Shown piece after piece: positions 19,491 through 29,587 of a stretch of 64,000 nucleotides of DNA (positions are counted from its first letter, which is position 1; each line of letters opens with the position of its first letter). The DNA is from Psychrobacter sp. Cmf 22.2 (lineage in GTDB: Bacteria > Pseudomonadota > Gammaproteobacteria > Pseudomonadales > Moraxellaceae). The stretch is from positions 558,001 to 622,000 of the forward strand of contig NZ_MRYA01000002.1 of the NCBI RefSeq assembly GCF_001921745.1, read 5' to 3'. A program made the translations under genes and the position numbers. The notes under the pieces were generated by a model, which was not told the origin of the DNA, searched no databases, and saw only the letters and a list, made by a program, of their open reading frames with translations.

Positions 19491-20540
19491 ATGAAAGTTT
19501 TACAAACCATTTTAATGTCGGCAATGATCACAACTTCAGGTGCAGCTATTGCAGCAGATAAAAAGGACAATCCTTTTGACTTAGTCTATGGTGGTGCAAT
19601 TACTGAAAATATCAAAGGTCAGGTCAATATTCATCCAGTCAGTTATAAACTCAATGGTCTGGATATTGTTGCCAATGTCTATACCCCAGCCAACTATGAT
19701 GCAAATAAGAAATATCCTGCGGTTGTAGTAGCACATCCGAATGGCGGCGTTAAAGAACAAGTTGCAGGGTTATATGCTCAGCGTTTGGCTGAACAAGGTT
19801 ATATCACCATCACCGCTGATGCAGCTTATCAGGGTGGAAGTGGTGGTCAGCCTCGTAGTGTTGATAAACCTGCAAATCGTATTGAAGACGTACACGGTAT
19901 GGCAGATTTTATTACCCAATATACAGGGGTAGATAACAACCGTTTGGGCTTACTTGGGATTTGTGGCGGTGGAGGCTATTCATTGGCAGCCGCAGAAACA
20001 GATAAACGTTTTAAAGTAGTGGCGACTTTAAGTATGTTCAATTCTGGAAGAGTACGTCGTAACGGCTTTATGGATTCGCAGCTAGATACTATTCAACAGC
20101 GTTTAAAACAAGCCACGGATGCTCGTGCTCAAGAAGCTAAAGGAGGCGATGTTCTCTATGCAGGCGATGCAGATATGACCGATGAGCAAATTGCTGCACT
20201 ACCATTTGAAATGTATCGTCAAGGTTATGAATACTATTGGAGAACGCATGCTCATCCAAATTCAACCTTTAAATACACCATGAGCAGTTTACTTGATTTG
20301 ATGCGTTGGGATGCCACTGATCAAATTGAATTGATCAATCAGCCATTACTGATGATTGCAGGTAGTAAGGCAGACAGCCTTTATATGACCGAAGATGCTT
20401 TTGCCAAAGCCACCGGCACAAAAGATAAAACCTTATTTAAGATTCCAAATGCTACGCATATTGAAACCTATTGGAAGCCTGAGTACGTCAAGCAGGCAAT
20501 GAATCAATTGACTGCATTTTATGGCAAAACGCTGAAATAG
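19491..20540 (+). CDS. Exported alpha/beta hydrolase, dienelactone hydrolase-like
   Basis: The 349-residue protein starts with a signal peptide (hydrophobic core ILMSAMITTSGAAIA, probable cut before ADKK), so it should be periplasmic. The alpha/beta hydrolase fold follows, with an early VVVAHPNGG oxyanion motif and the nucleophile elbow GICGGGGYS near residue 160. The central residue is Cys rather than Ser, as in dienelactone hydrolases. The acid/His end is in NATHIETYW. AGGAGAG lies just before the ATG. It is second in the operon. Its exact ester or lactone substrate is unknown. Confidence 0.82.
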   Translation: MKVLQTILMSAMITTSGAAIAADKKDNPFDLVYGGAITENIKGQVNIHPVSYKLNGLDIVANVYTPANYDANKKYPAVVVAHPNGGVKEQVAGLYAQRLAEQGYITITADAAYQGGSGGQPRSVDKPANRIEDVHGMADFITQYTGVDNNRLGLLGICGGGGYSLAAAETDKRFKVVATLSMFNSGRVRRNGFMDSQLDTIQQRLKQATDARAQEAKGGDVLYAGDADMTDEQIAALPFEMYRQGYEYYWRTHAHPNSTFKYTMSSLLDLMRWDATDQIELINQPLLMIAGSKADSLYMTEDAFAKATGTKDKTLFKIPNATHIETYWKPEYVKQAMNQLTAFYGKTLK

Positions 20541-20629
20541 AAAAATTTGTGCTTTGCATAATGAAGGCAGTGATTTGATAAGTTTCCTTGAATCATTGCT
20601 TTATTACTTAAACAGGGATGATAGAACAT

Positions 20630-21766
20630 ATGATAAGAAATCAAGTGTATGCCTTATTTTTGATGGGTTCCCTTTCAGCTATGGTCTGGGCAGATGATAA
20701 AATGGAGCAACAGATCACTCTAGCAGATCAGCTTGATACTCAATCTGCGCCTGCCAGTAATTTTTCAGGACAAGCCAACTTTGCCCGTTTTCCTGTGATA
20801 CCCTCACAAGGTGATGTTGCACCAGCTGTCGTCAATTTTGCAGCAGGTACGATCACTCATTGGCATAGCCATCCACATGGCCAGTATTTGATTGTGACAG
20901 AGGGCGAGGGACGTACGCAAGAATGGGGTAAGCCCATTCAGACTATTAATAAGGGCGATACTATCTGGTGTCCACCCAATGTCAAACATTGGCATGGTGC
21001 AAGCGAGTATAGCCCAATGTCGCATATTGCGATTAGTCCTGTTGCCAAAGATGGTGAAAGCGTCACATGGCTGGAAAAAGTGAATTTGCCGGCTCAACTG
21101 CAAACGTCAGCACAGCCTAAAGCAAATACCTCTGTGATATTAAGCCAGAAGCAACTCAGTTTGATTCCGATTGCAGCCTTTAATGCGACAGGCAATCTTG
21201 AGAAGCTTAAACCAGCATTAGTCAAAGGATTGGAAAACGGTTTAACAGTAAATGAAATCAAGGAAGTTTTTGCCCATCAATATGCTTATGCTGGTTTTCC
21301 ACGTGCATTAAATGGAATGCTAACTTTTAAAAGCTTATTGGAGGAACGTGAAAAACAGGGTATTAAGGATGTACAAGGTGCAATACCAAGCACTTTGACA
21401 AGTGATACCAATTACTATCAATTGGGTATAGAGCGACTCGCTTATTTGAATAAAACATCTATCAAAGACAATACAAAACCGCTATTTGAAAATTTCTCAC
21501 CAACGATGGATTATGCTTTAAAAGCCCATTTGTTTGGTTATTTATTTAGCCGAGATAATTTATCGCCTTTAGAACGTGAGTTAGTGGTAGTCAGTACTTT
21601 ATCAGCGCTCGGTGATGTCAATGCTCAACTGCGTTCGCACTTAAGAATCACCCGCAATTTAGGTGTGAATAATACTCAGATGCAAAAAATTGTAGCTACT
21701 TTACAGCAATCCATTGGGGTAGATTTGGCAAACAACACCCAAAGTGTTTTACAGCAACTACAATAA
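20630..21766 (+). CDS. Exported cupin / carboxymuconolactone decarboxylase fusion
   Basis: The 378-residue product has a signal peptide (VYALFLMGSLSAMVWA, cut before DDKM), then a cupin domain (residues about 45-145) with the metal-binding histidines in HWHSHPHGQY and KHWHG. Two carboxymuconolactone decarboxylase-like segments follow (about 180-245 and 290-370; the second has NAQLRSHLRITRNLGV). No AhpD-type CxxC is seen. Cupin-CMD fusions are recalled from Acinetobacter and relatives but lack a firm function. The ATG at 20630 suits the signal peptide better than one 12 bases earlier. A periplasmic metal-dependent oxidase or isomerase role is possible. Confidence 0.82.
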   Translation: MIRNQVYALFLMGSLSAMVWADDKMEQQITLADQLDTQSAPASNFSGQANFARFPVIPSQGDVAPAVVNFAAGTITHWHSHPHGQYLIVTEGEGRTQEWGKPIQTINKGDTIWCPPNVKHWHGASEYSPMSHIAISPVAKDGESVTWLEKVNLPAQLQTSAQPKANTSVILSQKQLSLIPIAAFNATGNLEKLKPALVKGLENGLTVNEIKEVFAHQYAYAGFPRALNGMLTFKSLLEEREKQGIKDVQGAIPSTLTSDTNYYQLGIERLAYLNKTSIKDNTKPLFENFSPTMDYALKAHLFGYLFSRDNLSPLERELVVVSTLSALGDVNAQLRSHLRITRNLGVNNTQMQKIVATLQQSIGVDLANNTQSVLQQLQ

Positions 21767-21782
21767 CGGAGAGCTTGAAAAA

Positions 21783-22880
21783 ATGACCAATACAACATTC
21801 ATATTCAGAAACACACTGATTTCGATCTGTCTTGCAGGCATTATTTCAGGCTGTTCGATCAGTCCACATCAGTCCACTGCTTTAAGTATAGCTGAGCAAG
21901 GAAACTTCGCTGCAGGTGGTAAAGTAATTCAAAGTGCAGGTCAGTTTGACGATAAACAACTCTTTAACCCACAAGGTCAAACTTTGCATGGTGATCATGC
22001 TTCAGTGTTTTATCAAATTCCTGAACATGCTCGTTCTTATCCATTGGTGTTTTTACATGGTGCTGGTCAATCGGCAAAAACTTGGGGAACTACTCCTGAT
22101 GGTCGTGAGGGATTTCAAGAGATTTTCCTACGTCAGAATTTCCCAGTTTACGTCGTTGATCAACCACGTAGAGGACAAGCAGGACAATCTACCGTAGCAG
22201 CCGAAGTACCTGCTACTACCCTTGATCAGGCTTTGTTTAATATGTTCCGTATAGGACAATATCCAAACTTCTTTAAGGGTGTACAGTTCTCGCAAGATCC
22301 AGCCGCTTTAAACCAATACTTTCGTCAAATGACACCGAATACGGGTGCTTATGACGAACAAGTTATTAGCGATGCAATGGTTGAAGTTTTAAAAAGATCA
22401 GGTGATGCAGTGCTGATTACTCACTCACAAGGCGGTGGGCCAGGTTGGTGGACAGCTATCAAATCGGATCAGGTCAAAGGTATCGTTGCCTATGAGCCAG
22501 GTAGTGGTTTTGTTTTTCCTGAAAATGAGCTGCCTGAGCCGATGCCGAGCGCCACAGGCACATTAACGGCCACCCCTGTAAAAATGGCAGAGTTTCAGAA
22601 GCTGACCAAAACGCCGATCATTATTTATTATGGCGATAATATTCCAACTGAAAAAAATGGCTATGCAGGACAAGAATACGCAGGGCAGGACAACTGGCGT
22701 GTACGCCTAAAAATGGCGCAGCTTTGGGTAGATAAAATCAATCAGCATGGCGGTAATGCGCAGTTGGTACATTTGCCTGATATTGGTATTTATGGAAATA
22801 CTCATTTCCCATTTTCAGATTTAAACAGTCAGCAGATTGCAGAACTACTATCGCAATGGCTCAAGCAAAATAAACTGGAT
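21783..22880 (+). CDS. Lipoprotein alpha/beta hydrolase
   Basis: The 366-residue protein begins with a lipoprotein signal peptide ending in the lipobox ISGC (near residue 25), so it should be membrane-anchored. The hydrolase fold follows, with VFLHGAGQSAKTWG (oxyanion region) and the nucleophile elbow THSQGGGPGW around the catalytic Ser. A late His appears in GNTHFPF. The start at 21783 has GGAG upstream and is 16 bases after the previous stop; the longer frame would overlap that gene and hide the signal peptide. Substrate unknown. Confidence 0.82.
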
Positions 22881-22898
22881 TAATTGAGAGGGAATACT

Positions 22899-23594
22899 AT
22901 GTCAATCACGTTGCGGATGATGTGGATATTCCTGTGCACACTCTGCCTAACTGCTTGTCCAACAAGTGCAGAAAATACAGGAATAGCACAAAATATGGAA
23001 CCATCTCCTAATACCACTATGGATGGTGATAGCAAAGCCCTGATTGTTTATTTGTCCCGAACTAAAAATACCGAAGCACTTGCTAAAATGGTGCAAGAAA
23101 AAGTCGGTGGAGAGTTGGTTGCTTTAGAGTTACAAAGACCTTATCCAAAAAATTATCAAGCCATTGTCAGTCAGGTTGATCAGGAAAATGAGGATGGTTA
23201 TTTGCCACCATTAAAAACTCAAATTACAGATATTGGGCAATACGATATCATTTTTGTTGGTTACCCAACATGGGATATGCAGTTGCCGCCACCGATCAAA
23301 AGTTTCTTAAATCAATATAAAGTCGATTTGAATGGCAAAATAATTGTGCCATTCAATAATAATGCAGGCTATGGCATGGGGCAGAGTCTTGCCCAGTTCA
23401 GCCAGTATTGTAAAGACTGTCAAATCATGCAAAGTATTGAGCTGCGAGGTGGAATTGAACGAGATGGCGTTTTATTTGTAATGGAAGGGGAAAGAGCCAG
23501 TCAAGCCAAAACTGAAATCACTCAATGGCTGCAAAACTTGTCAACAAGCTCCCCAGTGATACAACAGCTATTGCAAAAACAATCGGCGAACTAA
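22899..23594 (+). CDS. Lipoprotein flavodoxin
   Basis: This 231-residue protein is a flavodoxin-fold domain behind a lipoprotein signal peptide whose lipobox reads LTAC (Cys near residue 20). The FMN phosphate loop is VYLSRTKNTEALA, with later FVGYPTWDMQLPP and FNNNAGYGMGQS loops placed as in long-chain flavodoxins. An exported flavodoxin is unusual because FMN is normally loaded in the cytoplasm. GAGAGGG precedes the ATG; an in-frame TTG upstream is ignored. It follows the hydrolase by 15 bases and so belongs to the operon. Confidence 0.83.
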   Translation: MSITLRMMWIFLCTLCLTACPTSAENTGIAQNMEPSPNTTMDGDSKALIVYLSRTKNTEALAKMVQEKVGGELVALELQRPYPKNYQAIVSQVDQENEDGYLPPLKTQITDIGQYDIIFVGYPTWDMQLPPPIKSFLNQYKVDLNGKIIVPFNNNAGYGMGQSLAQFSQYCKDCQIMQSIELRGGIERDGVLFVMEGERASQAKTEITQWLQNLSTSSPVIQQLLQKQSAN

Positions 23595-23629
23595 GTTGTT
23601 TTATTTCTACAATCCATTGAGTCTTTAAA

Positions 23630-23995
23630 ATGTCTGTTTCTTCTTCTCGTTCCCAAAATCTTAATGCCACATTAAAACCCTCAAGCTGGTTTTTTATGGC
23701 GATTTTGGGTGCATTAATGGCTTTTACCTCGCTCTCAACCGATATTTATTTGCCTGCAATGCCGCAGATGGCGCATGAATTAAATGGAAATGTTGAGCTG
23801 ACGGTTACAGGGTTTCTGGCTGGGTTTGCATTGGCACAGTTGATATGGGGGCCGATAAGTGACCGTATCGGAAGAAAGTTTCCTTTATTTATTGGTATGG
23901 TTCTTTTTGTGATTGGCTCCATTGGTTGTGCGTTGTCACAAACAATTGAACAGATTGTATTTTGGCGAGTATTTCAAGCCTTTGGTGGAAGATAA
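23630..23995 (+). pseudogene. Truncated Bcr/CflA-family MFS drug efflux gene
   Basis: Only the first 121 residues of a roughly 400-residue major facilitator are present. They match the start of Bcr/CflA transporters: STDIYLPAMPQMAHEL, the inter-helix motif GPISDRIGRKFPL, and FWRVFQAFGG, after which the family would continue into helix four. Instead the frame reads R and stops. Nothing resembling the remaining eight helices follows. The break lies about 118 bases from the integrase stop, so an integration or deletion event probably removed the rest. The fragment should not transport. Confidence 0.85.
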
Positions 23996-24113
23996 AATAA
24001 TTAATAAGTTTGAAAAAATTGAAAATCATTCTGATCAAAAGCTAATTGGTAATGACTGAATTTATAGCTGAGTATAAACATATACCGATCCTAGTTTTGA
24101 ACTCTATGATTGC

Positions 24114-25385
24114 TCATTTGAAATGACCTCGCAGCTCATCTACATAATTTGCCCAATCTTGCATCATCTGCACCCTAGTATCGATTTCATCAAGTCTGTT
24201 ATAAGCCCCGCCATGTGTGTCTTTGATACGATGACCTAGTTGTAATTCTGTGACGATATCTGAATAGCGTAACTCAGGCTGTTCCATGAGCAAAGTTTTA
24301 GCCGATGCTCGAAATCCATGCGCACATTGCACGTCTTTATATCCGAGCCGATGAAAAACCTGTACCAACGTCGCTTTACTGATATAAGCATTACTTGAAC
24401 CACGCATCGAGGCAAATACATATTCTTTATGCCCAGTAATTGAATAAATATTTCGTAATCGCGCAATTACTTGCTTGGCTAAGGGGACGACTAAGTGCGA
24501 GACCATATCATCGCGACCTTCGCCCTTGGTCGGGGAGAACGCCCATACATCATTGTCCCAATCGATGTCATCCCAACGCATTGAGCGCAGATCGATACTA
24601 CGTACAAATACATACGGCAGTAGGTTCATAGCCTCTAGTGTCATCTTACTTGCGCCTTTAAAGTTGGACATATCCTTTAAGAGAGTTGCGAATTGCTCTG
24701 GTTTGGTGATGGCTGGTAAGTGATTGCCTGAGCTGGCAGGTGCAAGCTCACCACGGGTATCAATTGCCACATTTCTATCGCATAACCCTCGAGCAACAGC
24801 GAATGAAAACACTTTTTCAGTATATAAACGAGTGCTCGCCCCAACGAAAGTCGCTTGATTATCATTGTTTTGAATCGACTCGCACACACTTAGTATCATC
24901 TCGCTAGTGATATCGTCCATTCTTAAACCACCAATTTCTTGGCACATATATCCTAGGCATAAATCCCAAAACTTGAGGGTTGACTCACTATATGATGGTT
25001 TTTTAGATTTACCTTGATTGCGACCTGATGTTTTGTGTTCTCGCCATGCTTGGGCAATGTCAGAAAATGGTGCATTTTTTAGGTGAGTATATTTGTTGGT
25101 TTGCTCTTTTTGCTGGATAGCTTTAGGGTCAGAGCCTTTGGCGACCATATCAAGGATAGTGTCTGCTTTATACTTAACCTCATGTAGACTGATATCCTCA
25201 ATCTTACCCAGCATCATCCTAGGGCGTTTGCCATCTATATGCGGATGTGAATACCGCAAGTAGTATTCCTTTTTACCATTTGGATAAATGCGCAGGCTTA
25301 AACCAGCCACACCTGAGACACTGACCGAATAATCCTTGTCTCGGCATTCAAGCTTATTGATATCGTTTGCATTATTGATAGTCAT
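24114..25385 (-). CDS. Tyrosine-type site-specific integrase (P4-like)
   Basis: The 423-residue recombinase has the P4-type layout: an N-terminal arm-binding domain (DUF4102-like, with GLSLRIYPNGKKEYYLRY and MMLGKIEDISLHE), a core-binding domain and a C-terminal catalytic domain. Visible catalytic residues are Arg in RSIDLRSMRWDDID, His and Arg in AHGFRAS, His in LGHRI, and the Tyr nucleophile in GGAYNR. It looks active. AAGGA precedes the ATG. Such integrases insert islands at tRNA or other conserved gene ends, but no such target is recognisable here. Confidence 0.93.
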   Translation of the reverse strand: MTINNANDINKLECRDKDYSVSVSGVAGLSLRIYPNGKKEYYLRYSHPHIDGKRPRMMLGKIEDISLHEVKYKADTILDMVAKGSDPKAIQQKEQTNKYTHLKNAPFSDIAQAWREHKTSGRNQGKSKKPSYSESTLKFWDLCLGYMCQEIGGLRMDDITSEMILSVCESIQNNDNQATFVGASTRLYTEKVFSFAVARGLCDRNVAIDTRGELAPASSGNHLPAITKPEQFATLLKDMSNFKGASKMTLEAMNLLPYVFVRSIDLRSMRWDDIDWDNDVWAFSPTKGEGRDDMVSHLVVPLAKQVIARLRNIYSITGHKEYVFASMRGSSNAYISKATLVQVFHRLGYKDVQCAHGFRASAKTLLMEQPELRYSDIVTELQLGHRIKDTHGGAYNRLDEIDTRVQMMQDWANYVDELRGHFK

Positions 25386-26745
25386 GATGTGTATCCTTAA
25401 TTTATCTAAGATAGATGAGTTATGATTATTGATCTGATATCTATATGCTGAGGTCCAGAGTAATCTTTTAGTAGGTATTCCAAGTTAAGGAAAGCCGCAA
25501 GGAGTATTGTTGGACACTGTCATGGACACTAGTATTCGCTAACATTATTAGTAAAACCTTATATAATAATAGTTTTAACACTAAATTATCCCCAAGTGAA
25601 GGTTGGGGATAATTATAGTATAGTGGAGAAAGAAGGAGTAAGCTATTTTTTTGTTGATATATATGGCGTTTGAAGGAATAAACTTCACATAGGCTAAAAG
25701 TAAGAGTTCTCTTTGCTATTGGCAATAGAGTCCTTCGGCATATTTGCACGAAAAACCGTGCTCCTGTACTCGCACAGAATAGCTTAATCAGGGTGATAGT
25801 GCTGTTCTGTGCAAATTTGGAAGGTATCAAACCAATGCTTTAGATTAAGATATTTCAGTAAGAACGAGAGATGTTAGAAAATACCAATGAATGTCTCACT
25901 AATCAGGAAGGCTCTTTTGGTGACTCTAAATAAAAACGTATTACAACGTAGTTAGCTATGATAATAGCAGCTATAAGGTGTATATAGACTTGGACTTACT
26001 GAGATGCCAAGTAGGAGCATTATCAGAGCTTGTGTACGTTCTTATCAATGATATAGAGTAATAGGCATCCACAAGGGTTATTGCTTTTACTTTGAGCTGA
26101 TTGTTACTTGGTGGCGAATGCTTCTGTACCTAACGTAGTTCAAGCACATTCGCATTAATGAGGAAGTCGGCTAAGCTACCAACAATCGATTGATGAGTAA
26201 TTTGATTATTAGATGATGATTAGGAATGACAGATTATTCATAGGGATTATTGTGCCGTATGAAGGTAGTAAACTTAGCAATGATGAATAGAACAAGTTTA
26301 TCAAACAGGTTAACTAGCGACATAGTTTAATACGTTAAGTTCGATTACAAATACAATAGGATCAGTGATAGCTCTGTACATTGACTCCTTAAGACAGCTT
26401 AGCTAGTAATTGTATTAGTGTTGATGAAGATGACTTTATGAATAGTTAGTAGGTATGAGAATTAATCAATCATCAACCAATCTTGATAAGGATTTATCAT
26501 ATAATCATAACTCCATGAACTTATTGTACGGTAGCCTTAGTTTAACATAATATACATTATGCGAAAACAAACCAATAGTCTTAACAGTTGAGAATACTAT
26601 CTTCAATGACGATTAACTATCATCAATTGACGTTTATTTTGTTTGTGCGAACAACATCTTTATTTTGATAGCCAAACCAAATCTACTAATTTACTATTTA
26701 TACTTTTACCGTGAAAAATTCAGTTACAGCGTTAAGGATATTTTT
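25386..26745. other. Long region without a convincing gene, upstream of the integrase
   Basis: About 1.36 kb holds no open frame that I would call a gene. A 120-codon minus-strand frame at 25468-25830 has no ribosome site and no recognisable motif. Near its right edge, 25746-25812 has nested inverted repeats: GCACG/CGTGC around AAAAAC, and GCACAGAATAGC/GCTGTTCTGTGC (one mismatch) 17 bases apart. The octamer TGGACACT occurs twice at about 25513-25532, close to the integrase start, and could mark an attachment site. The rest looks like decayed or non-coding island DNA. Confidence 0.45.
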
Positions 26746-27435
26746 ATGACTCATTCATCTTTTTTATTCTCACAACTAAGCACGGCCAAATTATTTACTC
26801 TCAAATCATCAATCGCTGCTTGTAGTTTTCTTATTGCGCTAGCGTTGCCTGGTTGTCAATCTCAGATGATTACTGACAAACCTACAGCAGGTATTTCAAT
26901 TGACACTCCAAGGTTTAATACACAAGCTGACAGTAAAACGCTCACGCTGAACTATGCCAAAGATATAAAGACTGCATTGGCTCAGCAAGATTATGAAGCG
27001 CTTATTCCATATATCCATCCGACACGCGGTGTGCGCTTCTCAATGTATGCTTACATCCAGCCTGAATCTGATAAAGTCTTTAGCCGTGAGCAATATGTGC
27101 AATACCTTAATGAATCCGACATTCGTTTTACTTGGGGACAAAAAGACGGTACTGGCAAGCTGTATATCACGCCTTTACCAGACTATCTTAAAAATTGGAT
27201 TCAAGCGGATTATTTTGACACTCAGACAGCGACTATCAACCATACCTTAGCCTCAGGAAACAGCATTAACAACATTGATAAAATCTATCAAAATTCAGAT
27301 TATGTCGAGTTTTATAACCCTGGTGTCGATCCTCAGTTTGGTGGCTTAGACTGGCGAGCGCTGCGTCTGGTATTCGATGACTATCAAGGTAAGCGTTACC
27401 TAGTCGCTATTATCAGTGACCAATGGACGATATAA
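26746..27435 (+). CDS. Conserved lipoprotein of unknown function
   Basis: The 229-residue product has a lipoprotein signal peptide with lipobox LPGC (Cys near residue 37). The mature part has YIHPTRGVRFSMYAYI, then FSREQYVQYL, FTWGQKDGTG, YNPGVDPQFGGLDWRALRLVF and a C-terminal ISDQWTI. From memory, this set of motifs is shared with uncharacterised proteins of Bacillales, where the end also reads HDQWTI, so it is a real widespread family. AAGGA sits 7 bases before the ATG at 26746; an earlier in-frame start adds 27 non-signal residues. It is a single gene with no informative partner. Confidence 0.78.
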   Translation: MTHSSFLFSQLSTAKLFTLKSSIAACSFLIALALPGCQSQMITDKPTAGISIDTPRFNTQADSKTLTLNYAKDIKTALAQQDYEALIPYIHPTRGVRFSMYAYIQPESDKVFSREQYVQYLNESDIRFTWGQKDGTGKLYITPLPDYLKNWIQADYFDTQTATINHTLASGNSINNIDKIYQNSDYVEFYNPGVDPQFGGLDWRALRLVFDDYQGKRYLVAIISDQWTI

Positions 27436-27524
27436 AAGTTACTCTATTTTCGAGATAGTCAACATATATTCGTTTTTGTGCATGTTGAGACCAATTACTT
27501 CTGTACAGCTTTTATAAATATAAC

Positions 27525-28268
27525 CTACATAGGTGTCTGGCGAAAAAACTTCACCATAATGTCATAAATATCAGGATAAGCATCGATTAGTTTTTGCGGA
27601 GTTTCAAAAAACACTTCGCTAAGCACAGCAAAAAACTCCGCCGGATTGGTCGCGCCATAACGATCAAGACCTGACTTACGATGCTTTTGAAAGTCTTCAA
27701 AATCGCGGCTCATAATTTTCGTCCAGCGCGTCGGATCCATATCAGGCTGCATGGGCGGAAAGCCATTGGCGCGGCCATTTAACATATCGATCTTATGCAC
27801 AAACTCATGAATGACGACATTGTGACCATCGCGCTCGCCTGAGTGCTTAGCGTCTTTCCATGATAAAACGACAGGTCCACGCTGCCACGCCTCCCCGCTT
27901 CGATGTTGCTGGCCTTCATGAACGATACCGAACTCGTCTGTAGTGGTATTATCACTCTTATATGAGCCGTTATAGATGATGACTGAAGACCAGCCTTTAT
28001 ACCATTCAAGTCCTAAATTCAATATCGGCAGGCACGCTTGCAAAGCGATAGACAGTCTGACTTTATCAGTTACCTCAAAGCCCTGAGCGCCTATGATAGA
28101 CTTGTCGTCCAAAAACAACGTTGCCAAATCAAAAAGACGAGTGAGATCTTCTTTACTTAGTCTATCTAGGATCACAATGCGCTTGGCTGCACGCATCCAG
28201 TCTTCGGTAGTAAAGTCGCTGTTATCAAGTACGCGCTGCTCACGCCAGTCTTTTATTATCTCAAACAT
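27525..28268 (-). CDS. mtfA: MtfA-like zinc metallopeptidase (M90 family)
   Basis: The 247-residue cytosolic protein carries the zinc-binding HEFVH motif (in VVIHEFVHKIDMLNGRANGFPPM), which matches MtfA, the aminopeptidase-like protein that binds the Mlc repressor in E. coli. Upstream, LSWKDAKHSGERDGHN and downstream, YGATNPAEFFAVLSEVFFETP are also family landmarks. Length is close to the E. coli protein (about 265). No Mlc or PTS gene is in the window, so the partner here is unknown. Confidence 0.9.
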   Translation of the reverse strand: MFEIIKDWREQRVLDNSDFTTEDWMRAAKRIVILDRLSKEDLTRLFDLATLFLDDKSIIGAQGFEVTDKVRLSIALQACLPILNLGLEWYKGWSSVIIYNGSYKSDNTTTDEFGIVHEGQQHRSGEAWQRGPVVLSWKDAKHSGERDGHNVVIHEFVHKIDMLNGRANGFPPMQPDMDPTRWTKIMSRDFEDFQKHRKSGLDRYGATNPAEFFAVLSEVFFETPQKLIDAYPDIYDIMVKFFRQTPM

Positions 28269-28305
28269 GGTTTTTATCCTTCATTGATTCAATTTATTAA
28301 GACAA

Positions 28306-28503
28306 TTAAACCCTATCTATCGCATCTATTCGCTGCATGATGTTATCAATCAAATTGAGGACAGCGTTGATATTCATATAGTGCTTGATATCGTTATGGT
28401 CTAACGCGTGCCAACATGTCAGCGCCCTGCTCTGTTTTTCATTTTTACAAATAAAGACTAATACAGGCGCCTTAAAAATATAAGGATCAAGGTAGAGCTG
28501 CAT
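28306..28503 (-). CDS. Possible small protein, unsupported
   Basis: This 65-codon frame directly upstream of mtfA on the same strand has moderately protein-like composition (QLYLDPYIFKAPVLVFICK). There is no ribosome site before the ATG and no family is recognised. It could be a short leader protein or chance; it is listed because no other feature explains the stretch. Confidence 0.2.
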   Translation of the reverse strand: MQLYLDPYIFKAPVLVFICKNEKQSRALTCWHALDHNDIKHYMNINAVLNLIDNIMQRIDAIDRV

Positions 28504-28783
28504 GCTTTAATCTAAAATGATTCATTACTTTGAACTTGTTTTTTTTAATAAAACTTAAATTAAAAATTACATTGTAATATATCTCTCTTTTATCAAAGCG
28601 TCTATGATTAAAGTAAATGTCCTACAGCTACGCATGAAGCTTTGATAACAATAAACCGTTTTGCTTTAGCTACTACTTATGCTGCTTTAACTTTGCATAA
28701 CCATCATTTATAAATGGCTTTAATCATATTCATATAGCTTTTTAATGGACATAAATATAAAGATATTGTTAAGGAGCCACTCA

Positions 28784-29542
28784 ATGGTATCAACGATCGA
28801 TTTGAATTCAGATATGGGAGAAGGGTTTGGCGCTTGGACGATTGGTGACGGGGTCGATCCCGATATCATGCCATTTATTAGCTCAGCCAATATTGCCGCA
28901 GGTTTTCACGCCGGCGACCCCTCTATTATGGCTGAGACGTTGCGTCTGGCAGCGCGTCATGAAGTATGCGTTGGTGTCCATCCAGGTTTTCGTGACTTGG
29001 TGGGCTTTGGACGTCGCCATATCTTAGCATCTGCTGATGAACTGGTGAATGATGCATTGTACCAATTAGGTGCTCTACGAGAACTTGCTCATCTTAAAGG
29101 TCTAACGATGCATCATTTCAAACTGCATGGCGCATTATTTATGCACGCAGCACGAGATGAAGAATTTGCTGAAAAGCTAACTTCTGCCCTAGCAATTGTC
29201 GCTCCCAACTTAGCTATTTACTGCTTGGCAGACACCGCAATTGATCATGCAGCAAAAAATGCTGGGTTACATAGAGTGCATGAGTTTTATGCAGATCGTG
29301 ATTACGACGATGAAGGAAATCTTGTGTTTGTGCGCAAGATCAAGCCACTTGATCCTAAGCGTGTGGCACAAAAAGTATTACGTGCCTGCCAGCATAATGA
29401 AGTAGAGTCAATTAATGGCCAGCTATTAACGGTTAAATTCGATTCTGTCTGTATTCACAGTGACACTCCAGGCGCCCTTTCACTGATCAAAGCCGTACGA
29501 GCAGCTCTTGATAATGCGGGCATCGAGGTGGCAGCTCCTTAA
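28784..29542 (+). CDS. pxpA: 5-oxoprolinase subunit A (LamB/YcsF family)
   Basis: The 252-residue protein matches PxpA: DLNSDMGEGFGAWTIGD at the N-terminus, SSANIAAGFHAGDPSIM, and GVHPGFRDLVGFGRR. In bacteria with the full system PxpA works with PxpB and PxpC to open 5-oxoproline at the cost of ATP. PxpB and PxpC are not adjacent here, so they must be elsewhere or this copy acts alone. AAGGAG lies shortly before the ATG at 28784; an upstream in-frame ATG is ignored. An amidase gene follows after 45 bases and may be cotranscribed. Confidence 0.87.
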   Translation: MVSTIDLNSDMGEGFGAWTIGDGVDPDIMPFISSANIAAGFHAGDPSIMAETLRLAARHEVCVGVHPGFRDLVGFGRRHILASADELVNDALYQLGALRELAHLKGLTMHHFKLHGALFMHAARDEEFAEKLTSALAIVAPNLAIYCLADTAIDHAAKNAGLHRVHEFYADRDYDDEGNLVFVRKIKPLDPKRVAQKVLRACQHNEVESINGQLLTVKFDSVCIHSDTPGALSLIKAVRAALDNAGIEVAAP

Positions 29543-29587
29543 CTTAATTTTCATTAATGATAATTTCAAGGAAGAAGGAAGACAATC

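Noticed and set aside
25468..25830. 120-codon minus-strand open frame upstream of the integrase
   Set aside because: No ribosome site, no recognisable motif, composition rich in Leu and Tyr from AT-rich DNA, and inverted repeats inside it. Treated as non-coding.
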